Source: Norana najaformis
Taxonomy: Eukaryota > Annelida > Clitellata > Crassiclitellata > Hormogastridae
Length of the DNA: 64,000 nucleotides
NCBI GenBank assembly: GCA_964023275.1
Contig: OZ029914.1
Span: forward strand, 19,372,879 to 19,436,878
Reading direction: 5' to 3'
Each line of letters begins with the position of its first letter. Positions within the stretch are counted from its first letter, which is position 1. Of this stretch, positions 1 to 11,511 are shown one piece after another. The translations under genes were made by a program, and so were the position numbers. The notes under the pieces were generated by a model that did not search any database, had not been told where the DNA came from, and saw only the letters and a program-made list of their open reading frames with translations.

Positions 1-57
1 CTTCTGAACAATAAGTCAGAATTCTAAATTCACACCCACAAACATAATACTGTTTTA

Positions 58-285
<228 letters not shown>

Positions 286-477
286 TCAAATGAGATAAGA
301 TTATAATTGATAATTATAATTGATATAATTGATAATTATAATAATAACTGATAATTAATATGTTACCAAGAACTTAACAGACACAGTGGTGGTTTACAGG
401 GGTCAGACAACTTCTTCATAATGAAAGTTAGCCATTGAAATAGAGAGGAAGGTGGTTAAGGTGGTTATGGTGGTTAA

Positions 478-625
478 GCTAGTTGATAAACGCAAGTCTT
501 AAGTTGAGACCGAAATTAAATAAGCCAAAGAGTTCTAGTTTTTGGTATAACCAGAGAAAGGCAATTAGACGACTTAGTTGAATAGTGATAAGTTTGAAGA
601 ATAAGAATTTGATTTTATATTTGTA
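478..625 (-). mobile_element. Old relic of the CR1-type LINE (3' coding end)
   Basis: This stretch aligns by eye with positions 14610-14830 of the full-length LINE, for example the shared run TTAAGTTGAGA followed by CGAAAT, and later GAGAAAG, CAAT and AGA. It covers the C-terminal end of the reverse transcriptase ORF with an internal gap. It is far more diverged than the two young copies. Confidence 0.6.
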
Positions 626-1199
626 AAGAATTCAACTTTAAATAAATTTTGTGTTTACACTTTAGCTCTATCATCACCGGTTGCTGAGATAAAAGTTTTA
701 TCCCTAAGGCATGAAATGGCATCACAACCCTAACTTAAGAAATCTGGCAAAGGCCTGAACAAGAACTAAGAATTTCTGTCAGGCAAACATTTAAAACAAG
801 TTGTAGATAACCAATCCTAATTGAAAGCATCATTCAAAAACAAAAGGCAAAAGTTACAAACTGATTCAGGGTGTTAATATAGTAATGAATTTACATTGTT
901 ATTATATTATTATTATTATTAGAATATTACCAGTCAGTCACCATGGATGTCATCCTTTAATTTAACATTAAAAGTTCAGCCTAGTGCTCACATTTATTTC
1001 AGCAAAGCTGATGTTGATAAGGAATGAGTTGTTCATATTAGCTTTAGAACATTTGCTTTTGGAAATACTTACTCTTTTATTTTCAGCTGACTGATGCAGT
1101 AATCCCAGGATAGTGGGAAAGTATTCCTAAGTTTTTCAGATTATTTTCAGAATCTGAAACAGAACAAATATCCTCTTTCAAATTTGTAACAGATGTTAT

Positions 1200-3210
1200 C
1201 ACTAGAAAACTTCTCAGCAGGGACACAGCCTCAGTCTCGACACCTTGGTCTCAAGACGGTCTTGAGACGTACCTAGGATCTTGCCTGAGTCTCATCTTCA
1301 GCATACTGGCTAATGTCTTGGCTTTTGGGCAGGGAGTGTCAGGTCTCAATTCAGGGCAGGAAGTCTCATGTATCGTCTCGGTCTTGGGACAGGAAGTCAG
1401 AGGTCCCGTCTCGTGTCTGAAGTCTCATAAGCAAGTCCCTAGACCTGATGTTTTTAACAAGTTCAAGAATAGCAATACTGCCCCACTGGTAGCATTCGTA
1501 GAATATGCATAGCTGGAAATAAGTTCACCATAAAGATAGTTAATTTATCAGTGCTTTACTTTAGTCCACTGTTGTGCATTTCAAATTGGCGTCCCATTAT
1601 CAAACATCATAACAATTTCCTGTTTCTGTAACAACATTCAGCCTGCGTAGCATAGAACCCATGCAGTAGCCATCTTCAGCGCATTTGAAGCGGCATTATC
1701 ACTGCTAATGATTACTTTTAAACAGAGAGGCTTGGGATACACCATGTCTAACAGATGTGTCAGCAAACAATAATAATAACTTCCATCTACACGACACATG
1801 GAACTTTGGATCAATCGTGTTCATGAAAACAAATTTAGGTAATTATTGTTTTTGAAACAGTTGATGATTGTTAGAACTAAGTTGCTAACTACCGGTTGAC
1901 TATCCATAGTACCACCTGTAGACCCAGAACACCAGTAGAAACCAATGACAGTCAGAAGAGTCTGTCCTATTCACTCTCCATTGTTTTATCAAATAATTTG
2001 ATTTTACTGCCGGATGACTTTATGTCACAGGCCCATGATAGTTGAAAGCCTTCAGCAAAATATTCATCCGAGGAATGACAAAGATATGGAGAAGCAGGGA
2101 AGTAACAAACAAACAAAAGCCAAAACTATATGAGATGATGATACAACCCATGTTCTAATATGGATCATAATGCTGGAAAATGAGAATTAAAGAAGAAAAA
2201 GAATCCTCACAACAGAACGAGCTGGCTATGGAAAATTGCTTGAATGTCAAGGCCAAAAATAAGTTAAAAAGATGAAATATGACAACCCATGGATATGAAG
2301 AAAACTCTATTAGATAAAGTCGTTCAGTGAAGACTGAAGGCCCTGTGGTAACTTGTCTGACATCTCTTGCTTAAGACTTGTAAAGACAAAAGGATAATTG
2401 GAGGTTCGGTTATGTGGAAAGAATGCCAAATGACCAAATCTCACACGATGTGCTACATGCAAGATGTGAAAGAAAGAGAAGCAAAGAAAGACCATGACTA
2501 TCCTGGATATACAATGCAAATGTGAAAATAAGAATTGCACTGAACATGACAGCATCCCTGAATTTTTAACAAATGACCGAAAAGAATGGTGATCATTTAT
2601 TCGCACCCATCACCTACAAACAGCTAGCGGCAGAAACTACTGACAGTGATGAGGATTAACTAAGTTGCTTTGCAAGACTGGCAGAAACCAAATAATGAAC
2701 TAATGCAACATAATTGCAACTGTCAAAGACAAAATATAAAATCACTGAATGATCACAGCAAAACCTACTAGAGTGGCAGTCAACATTCCCAAGGAGACTA
2801 ATAACTGAACCTGACTTTACCCGCTTCTTGATACTGTTTTGACTGATGGCCCTTGAATTAGCTGGTTCCTGCAATTTAGCTTTCTATGAGCGCTATAGAA
2901 ACTAAATAGCTTAGAAAATAAAAGCTTGCGATTACGATCGTTGAGTCTGTGCTTTGTTACATTACATATGTCCAGCACACTGAAGATCTGGGTTTATTTG
3001 TGCAAAACAGTGTAAAGTATGAAACCTTCAATTGCAAACAATAAAATACACTATCAAGACGTCTTGGACTTAGTCTCGTCTCGGTCTCATCTCGGAAACC
3101 CAAAGCGTCAATCTCGGTCTCATCTCAAACTGCTAGGTGAATGTCTCTGTCTTGTCTCGACTTTGGTGTGGGACATCTCGTCTCGGTACTAAGGGTCTCA
3201 TGGGCATTCC
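1200..3210 (-). mobile_element. Possible degenerate hAT-like DNA transposon between two GTCTC-rich blocks
   Basis: Two blocks (about 1235-1420 and 3060-3205) are saturated with GTCTC/TCTCG words and translate on the minus strand to RD/ET-rich text. Between them, near 1620-1720 on the minus strand, I read SDNAAS, then W and C-Y-A. This resembles the DNAAN...W..C.AH stretch of hAT transposases, but with stops. A GATTAC-tail LINE stub sits at 2852. The assignment is weak; it could be unrelated low-complexity sequence. Confidence 0.25.
2852..2945 (+). mobile_element. LINE 3' stub, GATTAC-tail family
   Basis: AGCTGGTTCCTGCAATTTAG followed by GCTTTC, GCGCTATAGAAA and GATTACGAT matches the 3' untranslated end found in more than ten other copies in this window. 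Only the last 90 bp are present. Confidence 0.6.
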
Positions 3211-3249
3211 TGTTTCAGACCCCTTTACAGCCATTCACTTGAGTAACCA

Positions 3250-3376
3250 GAGGATGCATAGCGAATCCCTGAATCCATGAAACAAATTTCGACCAGGTCC
3301 CTGAAATCGATTTTCTAAGTGCGATCTGGATTCCTGAAAATTAAGAAGATAACGTTTGTATGGCGGAATTAGGACT
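3250..3376 (+). repeat. Dispersed repeat, copy 1 of 2
   Basis: About 125 bp that recur at 18632-18757 in the same orientation. Shared words include GCGAATCCCT, ATTTTCTAAG, GATTCCTGAAA and AAGAAGATAACGTTTGT. The family is not recognised; no coding potential is evident. Confidence 0.6.
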
Positions 3377-3379
3377 TTT

Positions 3380-4490
3380 CCTTAAAGGCAATATCTACAT
3401 GACGGGATGGGATGTTATTACACTGAGATCCTATACGTTCAGCTACTATTGCTGATTTTATACAGTCCATAATAGTTTTCGGGATTTTGACCACCTTCGA
3501 TAAAACTTTTCGGGAAATCGGACTGTTGTGTATTTTCAGCGTTTTCAGGGAATTGGGTTTTAGGATTTGGAAAGACCCCACCAGGGCCATCTACAGGTAT
3601 AATGCTAGCCCATGGCCACCATACATAATACAGCACAAGTACCACTGACAGATCTTTGCATACACATTTTACCTTATAAGACTGCTGTTCATGTATAATC
3701 CAAATTCTTATAAACTGAAAATTGCAAATCATTTGCAATTGGTTCAGAAGTCAACTTTCAAATGGAATGCAGTATTCTACCTTTTATTTCAACTGTCACC
3801 AACAGCAATTTTTATGGCAAATGCAGCTGTTTACTGAAATAGCTTGACATTTAGCAATGATCATGTCCACATTTTAGGGTCACTCTGCTTGCTTATCATA
3901 AAATTTAAGCAGCTACGCCTAATTAACTTCTCGCCTCCTGCAAGATATTTAGATTACTGTCCTAAAGAACAATTAGGATTCACATGTTGTGTATTTTAAC
4001 AAGAGTTTTAAATGCATCTAATACGAAGTCGACAAAATGAAACTAAGCAAGCCAATGCGCCTGTGCTCCGGATGATTGTGAAATTATGACCAAAAAAACT
4101 GCAACTCACGGAAATTGAACGAAAATTGATAGGAGTACAGCTATCACAACGATTTATTGAAGTGATAGAAGTGTAATTGCATGCACTTACCACGCACAAA
4201 CCAGAGCTGCAAAACAAAGGCCATGAACTTACCATAGACGACTTCCTTCTAAGCGCTGCCGACGACATGCGGCCATAAAACATTAAATTTCTCCTAAGAA
4301 TACAGTTTCGTTTAGCAAACCTTCCCACAAAATTCCAAAAACGAATGTCGCTTATGTGACTTTGGATGACTAAATGGTAGCGTGCGCTTAAATGACTGAC
4401 AATCTCTAATAAACGATCAACTCACCCTTACCGGTTAAGGGACCCCATTCAATGTGCCAAACTCACCGCTTCGCATTTGAAGTGGCGAGC
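3380..4490. other. Non-coding stretch, no gene seen
   Basis: Only short open frames without recognisable protein similarity or splice context. This could be intron or upstream sequence of CTBP, which runs leftward from here. Confidence 0.5.
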
Positions 4491-4546
4491 TTAACAAAGA
4501 TTCTATCGCACCTCATGGAATACTGTGTCAGGTTTAACAGGAAATG
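4490..4546 (+). repeat. Short dispersed repeat, copy 1 of 2
   Basis: The words TTCTATCGCACCTCATGG and AATACTGTGTCAGGTTTAAC recur at 8400-8456. This is probably a fragment of an unrecognised mobile element. Confidence 0.5.
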
Positions 4547-4641
4547 AATAGCTTGCAAATATAGATTTAATCAGCTATTGAATTACGCAAAGAATGAATT
4601 TACGTCAAATATCATTCATAGAAGACAATGAAGTTGAGGGC

Positions 4642-4870
4642 TGTAATATGTATACTTATATATAATTTTGTTGTTTGTCAGGATCATTTGCTATCTTGGT
4701 CTCTTGCGAACATACATCCGCGCCTCAGATTCAGGCGTACTGACACTGCGCACGTTATAAATGCTTTTAAAAAATAAATAAACTATAGATAAACCGAGTT
4801 CAACCTAAGGCTTTGCGAGAAAATGCAAGGGCAGCTTAGAGCGGCAAGACATGGTGGCAGCAGTGGTGGA
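4642..4870 (+). mobile_element. Fossil solo/5' LTR of a Gypsy-like retrotransposon with primer-binding region
   Basis: The candidate LTR starts TGTAATATGTATAC. It contains a TATAAA-like box, then an AATAAATAAA polyadenylation-type signal, and ends in CA at about 4853. TGGTGGCAGCAGTGG follows at once, as expected for a tRNA primer-binding site of Gypsy-type elements. No internal coding region follows: the next sequence is the truncated LINE. It is broken and incomplete. Age cannot be estimated because no second LTR is visible. Confidence 0.4.
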
Positions 4871-4891
4871 TCGGTTTAACCCACACTGAGT

Positions 4892-7354
4892 GATATGAAA
4901 CAACTTGTTACCTTTCCTACACATAATAAAGGCCACACCTTAGATGTTTTGATAACTCGTTCTGACTCAAAATCACTTCATTCTGTCTCGCCACTTGAGT
5001 CGTATTTATCAGATCATATTGCAATTTCCTCAAAATTTGACTTCCCTTTTAAACCACCCTCAAATTATAAAACAATTAAATTTCGTCCTTGGCATAAAAT
5101 TGATTTAAACAAGTTGAAGCATGATGTCTTAACATCTCCATTGTGGTTATCTCCTGCACAAACTGCTAGTGAACTGGCTATGCAGTTCCAGTCTACTTTA
5201 TCTGAGCTCCTTGACAGACAAATTCCTTTTAGATCTAAAAGAGTAGTAGAGCGCACACCACAGCCTTGGTTCAACTCTGCCATTTCCGATGCTAGGCGTC
5301 ACAGAAGTCGGTTAGAGCGTTGGTGGCGCCACTCTCGACTTCCCTCAGATCTCAGTAGGTTTAAGCAACAGTGTAAACTTGTGCGTAAACTTGTTTCTTC
5401 AGCAAAATCAGAATATTTAACTAACTTAATTGCCGAAAGTTCTACATCTCCAAAAACTCTGTGGATGGCTTTGAATAAATTACTACACAGGGAGAAATTA
5501 AATTCATCTTTTGGCGTGTTCTGTTCTACCCAAGAGCTAGCCAGTAAATTTTTGACCTTTTTTGCTGATAAGATTTCTGGTATAAGGCTGAAATTTAGTG
5601 GTTATTTGTTATGTGATAAATTTCTTCTTCCTAGTTCTTCTCCTCCAGTCTTGGATTACTTTCTGCCAACAACTCTTGCGGAGGTCCGCAGACTCATATT
5701 TTCTTCACCTGACAAAACCTCTCTCCTAGACACCATTCCCACTTCTTACCTAAAAGAATGTTTTGATGTCCTTGGTCCAACCATTACGTCAATAATCAAT
5801 TTCTCGTTGCTTGAGGGATCCTTTCCTTCTGGTTTTGCTCATGCCATAGTTCATCCTCTGCTAAAGAAACCTTCTCTCGATCCAAGTGACCTGTCTAATT
5901 ACAGACCCATCTCAACTTTGAATTTTATATCTAAAATTCTTGAACGGGTAGTCTTGAATCGTATGCAAGCTCACCTTTCTTCCAACCCACTAATTTCTCC
6001 ATTTCAGTCTGCTTACCGTAAATTTCATTCAACAGAATCTGCCCTGCTTGCTGTCCATAATGACATCATGTGTTCCATGGATAAGGGTAAGGTGACTGCA
6101 CTTGTTCTCCTTGATTTGTCTGCTGCCTTTGATACTGTCGACCACTCTCTCCTTTTGCATCGTCTTCAACATTGGTTTGGAGTTTCTGGTCCTGCCCTAC
6201 ACTGGTTTGCTACTTACCTCAGCCCTCGCACTCAATCTGTATATTTAAATGGACATTATTCAGCTAGTGCCTCGTTGACTTGTGGCGTTCCGCAGGGTTC
6301 TGTACTTGGTCCTCTTTTGTTTACATTATACACCACACCTCTAGGTACTCTGCTAGACAATCATTCACTGGGATATCATTTCTATGCTGATGATACCCAA
6401 ATCTACATCTCATTTGACAGTTTGACTTGTCACTCGTCTGTGCAGCTGTTGTCTGATGCCTTTGAAGAGCTGCAGTCTTGGATGGCAGCAAATAAACTTC
6501 TCCTTAACCCCTCGAAGACTGAATTTCTACTGCTTGGCACTCCTCATCAACTTAAGAAATTCGAATGGCTTAAATCTGTAAAACTGGGTGATTCACTGAT
6601 TGAGATGACTGATACTGCTCGTGACTTGGGTGTTGTTTTTGATTCAACCATGTCCCTCACAAACTATGTAAATGGTATTTGTAAGTCATCATATATGTAT
6701 ATTCGAGACATACGCAGAATTAGGCATTATGTCCCCATGTCTTCCAGAATATCCTTAGCTAACGCATTGGTCTCCAGCCGTCTTGACTATTGTAACTCCA
6801 TTCTTGTTGGTATCACTAAATCAAACATGCAGAAACTCCAAAGAGTTCAGAACTCCTTGGCTAGAGCCATAACAAATACTTCTAAATATGAGCATATAAC
6901 GCCTGTGCTTAAATCTTTACATTGGCTTCCTGTTCAGCAAAGGATTTGTTTCAAATTAGGACTTACGGTTTATAAAACATTGAACTATGGCCAACCACAA
7001 TACCTGAAATCAATCCTTATTCCCCAGACTTACCATTATTCTGCAAGGTCATCTGATTGTCTTTCTCTTGTCATACCTTGGGCTAGAACTGTTCTTGGTA
7101 AACGAGCATTTTCGGTTGCTGGACCAAAATTTTGGAATTCCCTCCCTGTGTCTGTTCGTTCTGCTCAGTCGCTCCTGTCATTTCGTTCTCAACTTAAAAC
7201 TTACCTGTTTCAAATTGCTTATCCACCATAGGCTGCCTCTCTGTCGTGCGGACTGACCTCCTGGATATCGACCTGATTGTGGCTTGGTTTTGGTGTGCCA
7301 TCGGTTGATGCCTTGTGCATTAGACACTGGCGCATTAGAAGTTGCTAATTAATA
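4892..7354 (+). mobile_element. CR1-superfamily LINE, 5'-truncated young copy
   Basis: This is a second copy of the LINE found reversed at 14473-17940. It begins abruptly inside the endonuclease/RT linker at the ATGAAACAACTTG point. It runs through the 3' UTR to GTTGCTAATT followed by an A/T-rich TAA-type tail. 5' truncation is the usual result of target-primed reverse transcription. Over 778 shared codons I see only about three amino-acid differences from the other copy, so both inserted recently. I could not identify target-site duplications. Confidence 0.93.
4895..7231 (+). CDS. LINE reverse transcriptase ORF (5'-truncated)
   Basis: This 778-residue open frame carries a non-LTR reverse transcriptase. 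Finger and palm motifs include NYRPIST near residue 335, the LLDLSAAFDTVDH block near 405, GVPQGSVLGPLLF near 465 and the catalytic YADDTQ near 500. The C-terminal end has the PKFWNSLP motif near residue 750, typical of CR1/L2/Daphne-type elements. The apurinic endonuclease domain is almost wholly missing because the insertion is 5'-truncated; only its last segment (DHIAISS) remains. The first ATG here is an internal codon of the full-length ORF, so the frame is probably not a functional translation unit. Confidence 0.9.
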   Translation: MKQLVTFPTHNKGHTLDVLITRSDSKSLHSVSPLESYLSDHIAISSKFDFPFKPPSNYKTIKFRPWHKIDLNKLKHDVLTSPLWLSPAQTASELAMQFQSTLSELLDRQIPFRSKRVVERTPQPWFNSAISDARRHRSRLERWWRHSRLPSDLSRFKQQCKLVRKLVSSAKSEYLTNLIAESSTSPKTLWMALNKLLHREKLNSSFGVFCSTQELASKFLTFFADKISGIRLKFSGYLLCDKFLLPSSSPPVLDYFLPTTLAEVRRLIFSSPDKTSLLDTIPTSYLKECFDVLGPTITSIINFSLLEGSFPSGFAHAIVHPLLKKPSLDPSDLSNYRPISTLNFISKILERVVLNRMQAHLSSNPLISPFQSAYRKFHSTESALLAVHNDIMCSMDKGKVTALVLLDLSAAFDTVDHSLLLHRLQHWFGVSGPALHWFATYLSPRTQSVYLNGHYSASASLTCGVPQGSVLGPLLFTLYTTPLGTLLDNHSLGYHFYADDTQIYISFDSLTCHSSVQLLSDAFEELQSWMAANKLLLNPSKTEFLLLGTPHQLKKFEWLKSVKLGDSLIEMTDTARDLGVVFDSTMSLTNYVNGICKSSYMYIRDIRRIRHYVPMSSRISLANALVSSRLDYCNSILVGITKSNMQKLQRVQNSLARAITNTSKYEHITPVLKSLHWLPVQQRICFKLGLTVYKTLNYGQPQYLKSILIPQTYHYSARSSDCLSLVIPWARTVLGKRAFSVAGPKFWNSLPVSVRSAQSLLSFRSQLKTYLFQIAYPP

Positions 7355-7439
7355 AAATATCACGATATTCAGAAAAACTGAAACGGCCACCGAAGACACC
7401 GAGAAAAAATACCGAAAACCGATACCGGCTTTCAAAAAC

Positions 7440-7640
7440 CGATACTATCGCAATCGTCATCTTGATATTTCTACAGCGCCCAACTAAAGCCACGTCACGG
7501 GGATCAGCTTATTCACAGGCGCTCGGTCAAAACAAAATCGATAGGCAAAAGTGTTCGGTTCCAGGTCAAGATCCAAGAGTCAGGCAGAGAGACTGCGTGG
7601 CAGCTACGGTGGGTGATGTCTGGGATTGGACCTAACTCTA
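7440..7640 (-). mobile_element. LINE 3' stub, GATTAC-tail family
   Basis: On the minus strand it reads GATTTTGTTTTGACCGAGCG, then the conserved AATAAGCTG, GCGCTGTAGAAAT and a decayed tail. The homologous region is longest at 59862-60330. Confidence 0.6.
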
Positions 7641-7864
7641 CTGGACAGTCTAGTAGAGGGCCTCAGAATTTCACCATGCACAGCCTGGGGTCCAAAAAGA
7701 CGAACTGAGTTCGGCCCTGCAAGTCCATGCCTGTGAATAAGAGAAGCAAAATGATTTTTCAAGTCGCAGGAGAGGCATGGCTAGGTTTGTAAGTCTAGTA
7801 GTGCCATACTTACTTTGAATTAGCTGCATGGTTAATGCTATAGTCAATGAGTAACTTTTTATGG

Positions 7865-7952
7865 CAAAACAATTTGCGTTTGCAAATAAGCTGTTTCCTG
7901 CGACTTAGCTTTCGTTGGGCGATGTAGAAATCTCGAGATTACGATGACGATT
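7865..7952 (+). mobile_element. LINE 3' stub, GATTAC-tail family
   Basis: AATAAGCTGTTTCCTGCGAC, CTTTCGTTGGGCGATGTAG and GATTACGATGACGAT mark the 3' terminus of this family. Confidence 0.6.
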
Positions 7953-8399
7953 TGCACTTTAACCAGCACTTCTTTCGAAAACATATTCTTGCTGTATACA
8001 GTGCGATTTGGTTGATACCGTCTATCACTAGAGGTCGCTATCAAGAAAAAAATTGTTCCCCAGATGCCTGTATCATCTTTGCCTGTCAACCACACGGAGC
8101 TAATGATTTGTAAGGCCATTGAGTCAATGTAAGGTAAGTTATGGGTAAGTTCTTGGTTGTCGATAGGCGCACAGGGAAGGCCAAACAATGAAATTCGGAG
8201 TCCTATAATTAAAACCATTCAGACAGTTATGCTTTTCTATTGAACATCAAATTATATACAATTAGCTTTAAAGCTACTTAAATTGTCGCTGAATAAGCCG
8301 CTGAAACCTAAACATTCAGACCGGCGCTTAATTATCTGAAATTGTGCCCCCCAACGGGGCTTTCGCAAAACACGCCTTAACTGATCCAACAATATACAG

Positions 8400-8456
8400 A
8401 CTCAACAAAGGTTCTATCGCACCTCATGGAATACTGTGTCAGGTTTAACAGTAAAT
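8400..8456 (+). repeat. Short dispersed repeat, copy 2 of 2
   Basis: Shares TTCTATCGCACCTCATGG and AATACTGTGTCAGGTTTAAC with 4490-4546. Confidence 0.5.
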
Positions 8457-8884
8457 ACTCGATATCATAATTGTGACAAAAAGACTTTAGCAGGAAAATT
8501 CCCACGTTGATCGATAACTGATGTTGACCAAGCAGTGGCAATGAAACATTTTCAAGTGATAGACCACTTGAATGCGGAGCCATAAATGTTATCATACAGA
8601 CAGATACATGGCACTAATTTATGAAATCGCCTCAAAAGCGCGTGTAGCTGGATAAAGATAAGTCTACCATGGTTTGCGAAATGAGAAAGACTATGGTCCC
8701 CCAAAGCTGGTGGTACTGAATTTCACAGATGTGAACCAGCATGTAAAAATGCGCGGAAATCGCACGCCTTTTATTTATGACATGTTTACGATTCGAGAGG
8801 GCGCCACATGCCGCGGGCACCCGTGGTGTTTGGAGCATAACATTTGCATATGGGACCCATATTGGGCCCGAATGAGTCCTATCA

Positions 8885-9352
8885 AATCAGGGCAGTTCAA
8901 CCCACTCCTCTTCCACCCTAGCACTTTTCCGCTCTACTGTCACCTCATCTTTAAAATTGTATACAGCGACACCTGTTCCACCCCTCTGAAATAAACTCCC
9001 ACCACAATTATGACAAGTATCTGACCCATCTTGCGAATTCGCCATCACTTCACCCTGGCAATCTTTGCCCATGTCATAAGCTAAAAGCTCAAAATACCCT
9101 CCTTCCACACATCCTAGCTTTCCTGATTCCTGCTTCTCTTCCACTTACCTATCTTGCCACTGTAGTTCCAAACACCTTCCACCGTAGCCTTTTGACTGGC
9201 TGCCTGCCTAAACATTGGACCTTGACCTGTAACCAAAACTGACCCTTCCTGCCTATCGATTTTGTTTTGACCAAGCGCCTGTGAATAAGCTGGTTCTCGC
9301 GACTTAGCTTTCATTGGGCGTTGTAGATATCTCGAGTTTACGATTACGATTA
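8885..9352 (+). mobile_element. LINE 3' fragment, GATTAC-tail family (with decayed RT C-terminus)
   Basis: About 470 bp parallel to the minus-strand copy at 59862-60330. It has a decayed C-terminal RT coding end (related to the APLLWNK and PPELRQL words of that copy) and a 3' UTR with GATTTTGTTTTGACCAAGCG. It ends in TTTACGATTACGATT. Stops interrupt all frames. Confidence 0.65.
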
Positions 9353-9418
9353 AGTTGGTTCCCGCAATTTAGCTTTCTTTTGGGCTGTAGAAACCTCGGT
9401 TACGATAGTGATTAAAAT
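9352..9418 (+). mobile_element. LINE 3' stub, GATTAC-tail family, tandem with preceding copy
   Basis: AAGTTGGTTCCCGCAATTTA, CTTTC, GGGCTGTAGAAACCTC and a GGTTACGAT tail repeat the terminal 60 bp directly behind the previous copy. Confidence 0.5.
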
Positions 9419-9579
9419 TTCCCGCATGTTCTGCGAGGGACTGTATATGAGCTACATCAACTCCATGCATTTGAAAATTCAGCTCAACAGAAAGCTGCTG
9501 GTGAATCGGTTGATGATCATCACTTCTCGTGCTTTTAACCAGCGATGTCAACGAAGCCAAGACTCACGAGTCCGAGCCC

Positions 9580-9760
9580 CAAACATCACCCACCGTAGCT
9601 GCCACGCTGTCTCTGTGCCTAACTCTTGGATCTTGACCCGGAACCGAACCCTTTTGCCTGTCGATTTTGTTTTGACTGAGCGCCTGTGAATAAGCTGGTC
9701 CCCGCGGAGCGGCTTTCCTTGGGCGCTGTAGAAATCTTGGGATTACGATTACGAGTCAAG
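9580..9760 (+). mobile_element. LINE 3' stub, GATTAC-tail family
   Basis: Contains CCTGTCGATTTTGTTTTGAC, GCGCCTGTGAATAAGCTGGT, GGGCGCTGTAGAAATC and GATTACGATTACGA. Confidence 0.65.
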
Positions 9761-9764
9761 GTCA

Positions 9765-11500
9765 AGGCGCACGAGGCCGAGACCAAAGAGGATGTATTTG
9801 TTTTTATCGAAGATGACGACGACAACGACAACAGCAACAACGACAAGTTGTAGTCCTTAAATTAAATTTGATAAAAATTTCTGATAATTAGTTTTCGGTT
9901 CATAGCTTTATTTTGATCATATAGGCCTACCGAATATTATCTACGCTGCAGTGCATTTCCGTCATCATCTGTCTGGTTCTTCCTCTTGTCCTCCTCTCCT
10001 CCATTCTATCCTCAAAGACGTTTCTCAAGAGTGAGTCCTCTCAGGATGTGCCATATGGTACTCAAATATAAGTAGTTACACGGTGGCGCTTCTCAGCCGA
10101 TTTCGTCTTGCGTGGAATCTATAAACAATATGTAGTTTCCAATAGTAGTAGTAATGCGTCGAGGTGATTAAAAACTTGAATATTGTATTTATACAAGTCC
10201 CGGCTTGCTACTTTTACAATGTGATTTAGTTTATGCACTTTTAAATTTAATTTGAGTTTTGTTTCACATTTAGTTTTACATCAGACCATCCTGTAAAATT
10301 CTTAGACATTTACCGGCATCGGTAAGCCGTTTCTGTATCATTCATGTACTCTACCTACGGTTGACGAGTTAGTTTGAAGATTGCTTCATTGTTTTAAGTT
10401 TTAACATGGCTTCATTTCACACTGTGATGCCTGTTGTGTCTTTTGACTAACACAGATTGCGAGTTATTGATCATTTGACATGCCTTCCGATCCCATGATA
10501 GTGGATTCGAGTCTGCTGAAGTTGGTAGTGTAATGACCTTGGACAAGTTTCGTGAAGAACTATTAACTTAATTACGGAGCAGTATTGTATTATATTGTAA
10601 CCGAGTAAACGACAAGATCTGATATGCATCGTTTTAGGATTCATCACCTTTCACCAATATCAACCTCATGGAATAAAGAAATAAGCACCTTTCTTTCCCA
10701 AATTGTAATTGTAATAGAACATTTTAGTAGTGCCGCTGAAGAAGCTTTTGGAGAAAAATGCAACCAATGTACAATTTGTGGAGAAATTCAGTGCTACAAT
10801 TTGTTTTGTTTTTTATTTAAAATCTTTTCAAAAGTTTGAGGTGGTAGGGTTAACAAACTTTAAGTTTCTTTATGAGGTGACTTTACTGAAGGAAAAATAT
10901 TGTCAGCAGTGAATGATGTGTAATATTTGGTGAACTGCTGTTGTCAGAGAATATTGTATTTGAAGCTAAGTTCCAATAAAATGGTCACAAGAGACAAGTT
11001 TGATTCAGTGAGAACACTTTTTGTGTGCTTGAATTGCTATCTGTGTTTGGCAAGCAGGCAGCATAGAACACATTTGCTGATTAACGGTATATAAAATTGT
11101 TATCATCACCTTTTCATTATATCTAGCTGCAGTTTCATTTTCACAAATTTTCTACTATAGCCAGGAATAAGTAAGAAATAGCACAGTTGAGAGGCTAGAA
11201 ATTGGAAAGAGTAAGGTGCTTAGAGACAGTAATAATTGCATAGGCATTGCAAACGAAGATGCTTCATTTATTGCGTTATATGTTGTGAGTTGATTAATCA
11301 TGAATAAATTATTCATATCTAAAATGAATTGTTTCCTGTAGATGCTGCAGCTAGGAAATGATGGAAATCCTGCACAGATGAAAGAAAACCGATTTTGATG
11401 AAACTGCATATGTGTGTGAATGTTCACCACTCATAGTTGTTTGTGCATGAAAACTTTGAGGTGTGCATCACGTATGATCACTTGTAGTCTTTTCAAGACT
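9765..11500. other. Non-coding stretch upstream of TAMM41
   Basis: No conserved protein is seen. A tRNA-derived SINE fragment is possible near 10490-10545: GGATTCGAGTC resembles an internal pol III box B and is followed by GTAATGACCTTGGACAAG, like the SINE at 20690. A 5' UTR exon or promoter of TAMM41 is expected here but not identifiable. Confidence 0.4.
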
Positions 11501-11511
11501 TTACGATACTG

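Noticed and set aside
4008-4328. 106-codon minus-strand frame as first exon of CTBP or a separate gene
   Set aside because: No similarity to CtBP N termini, no phase 1 donor in the expected frame, and no recognisable domain.
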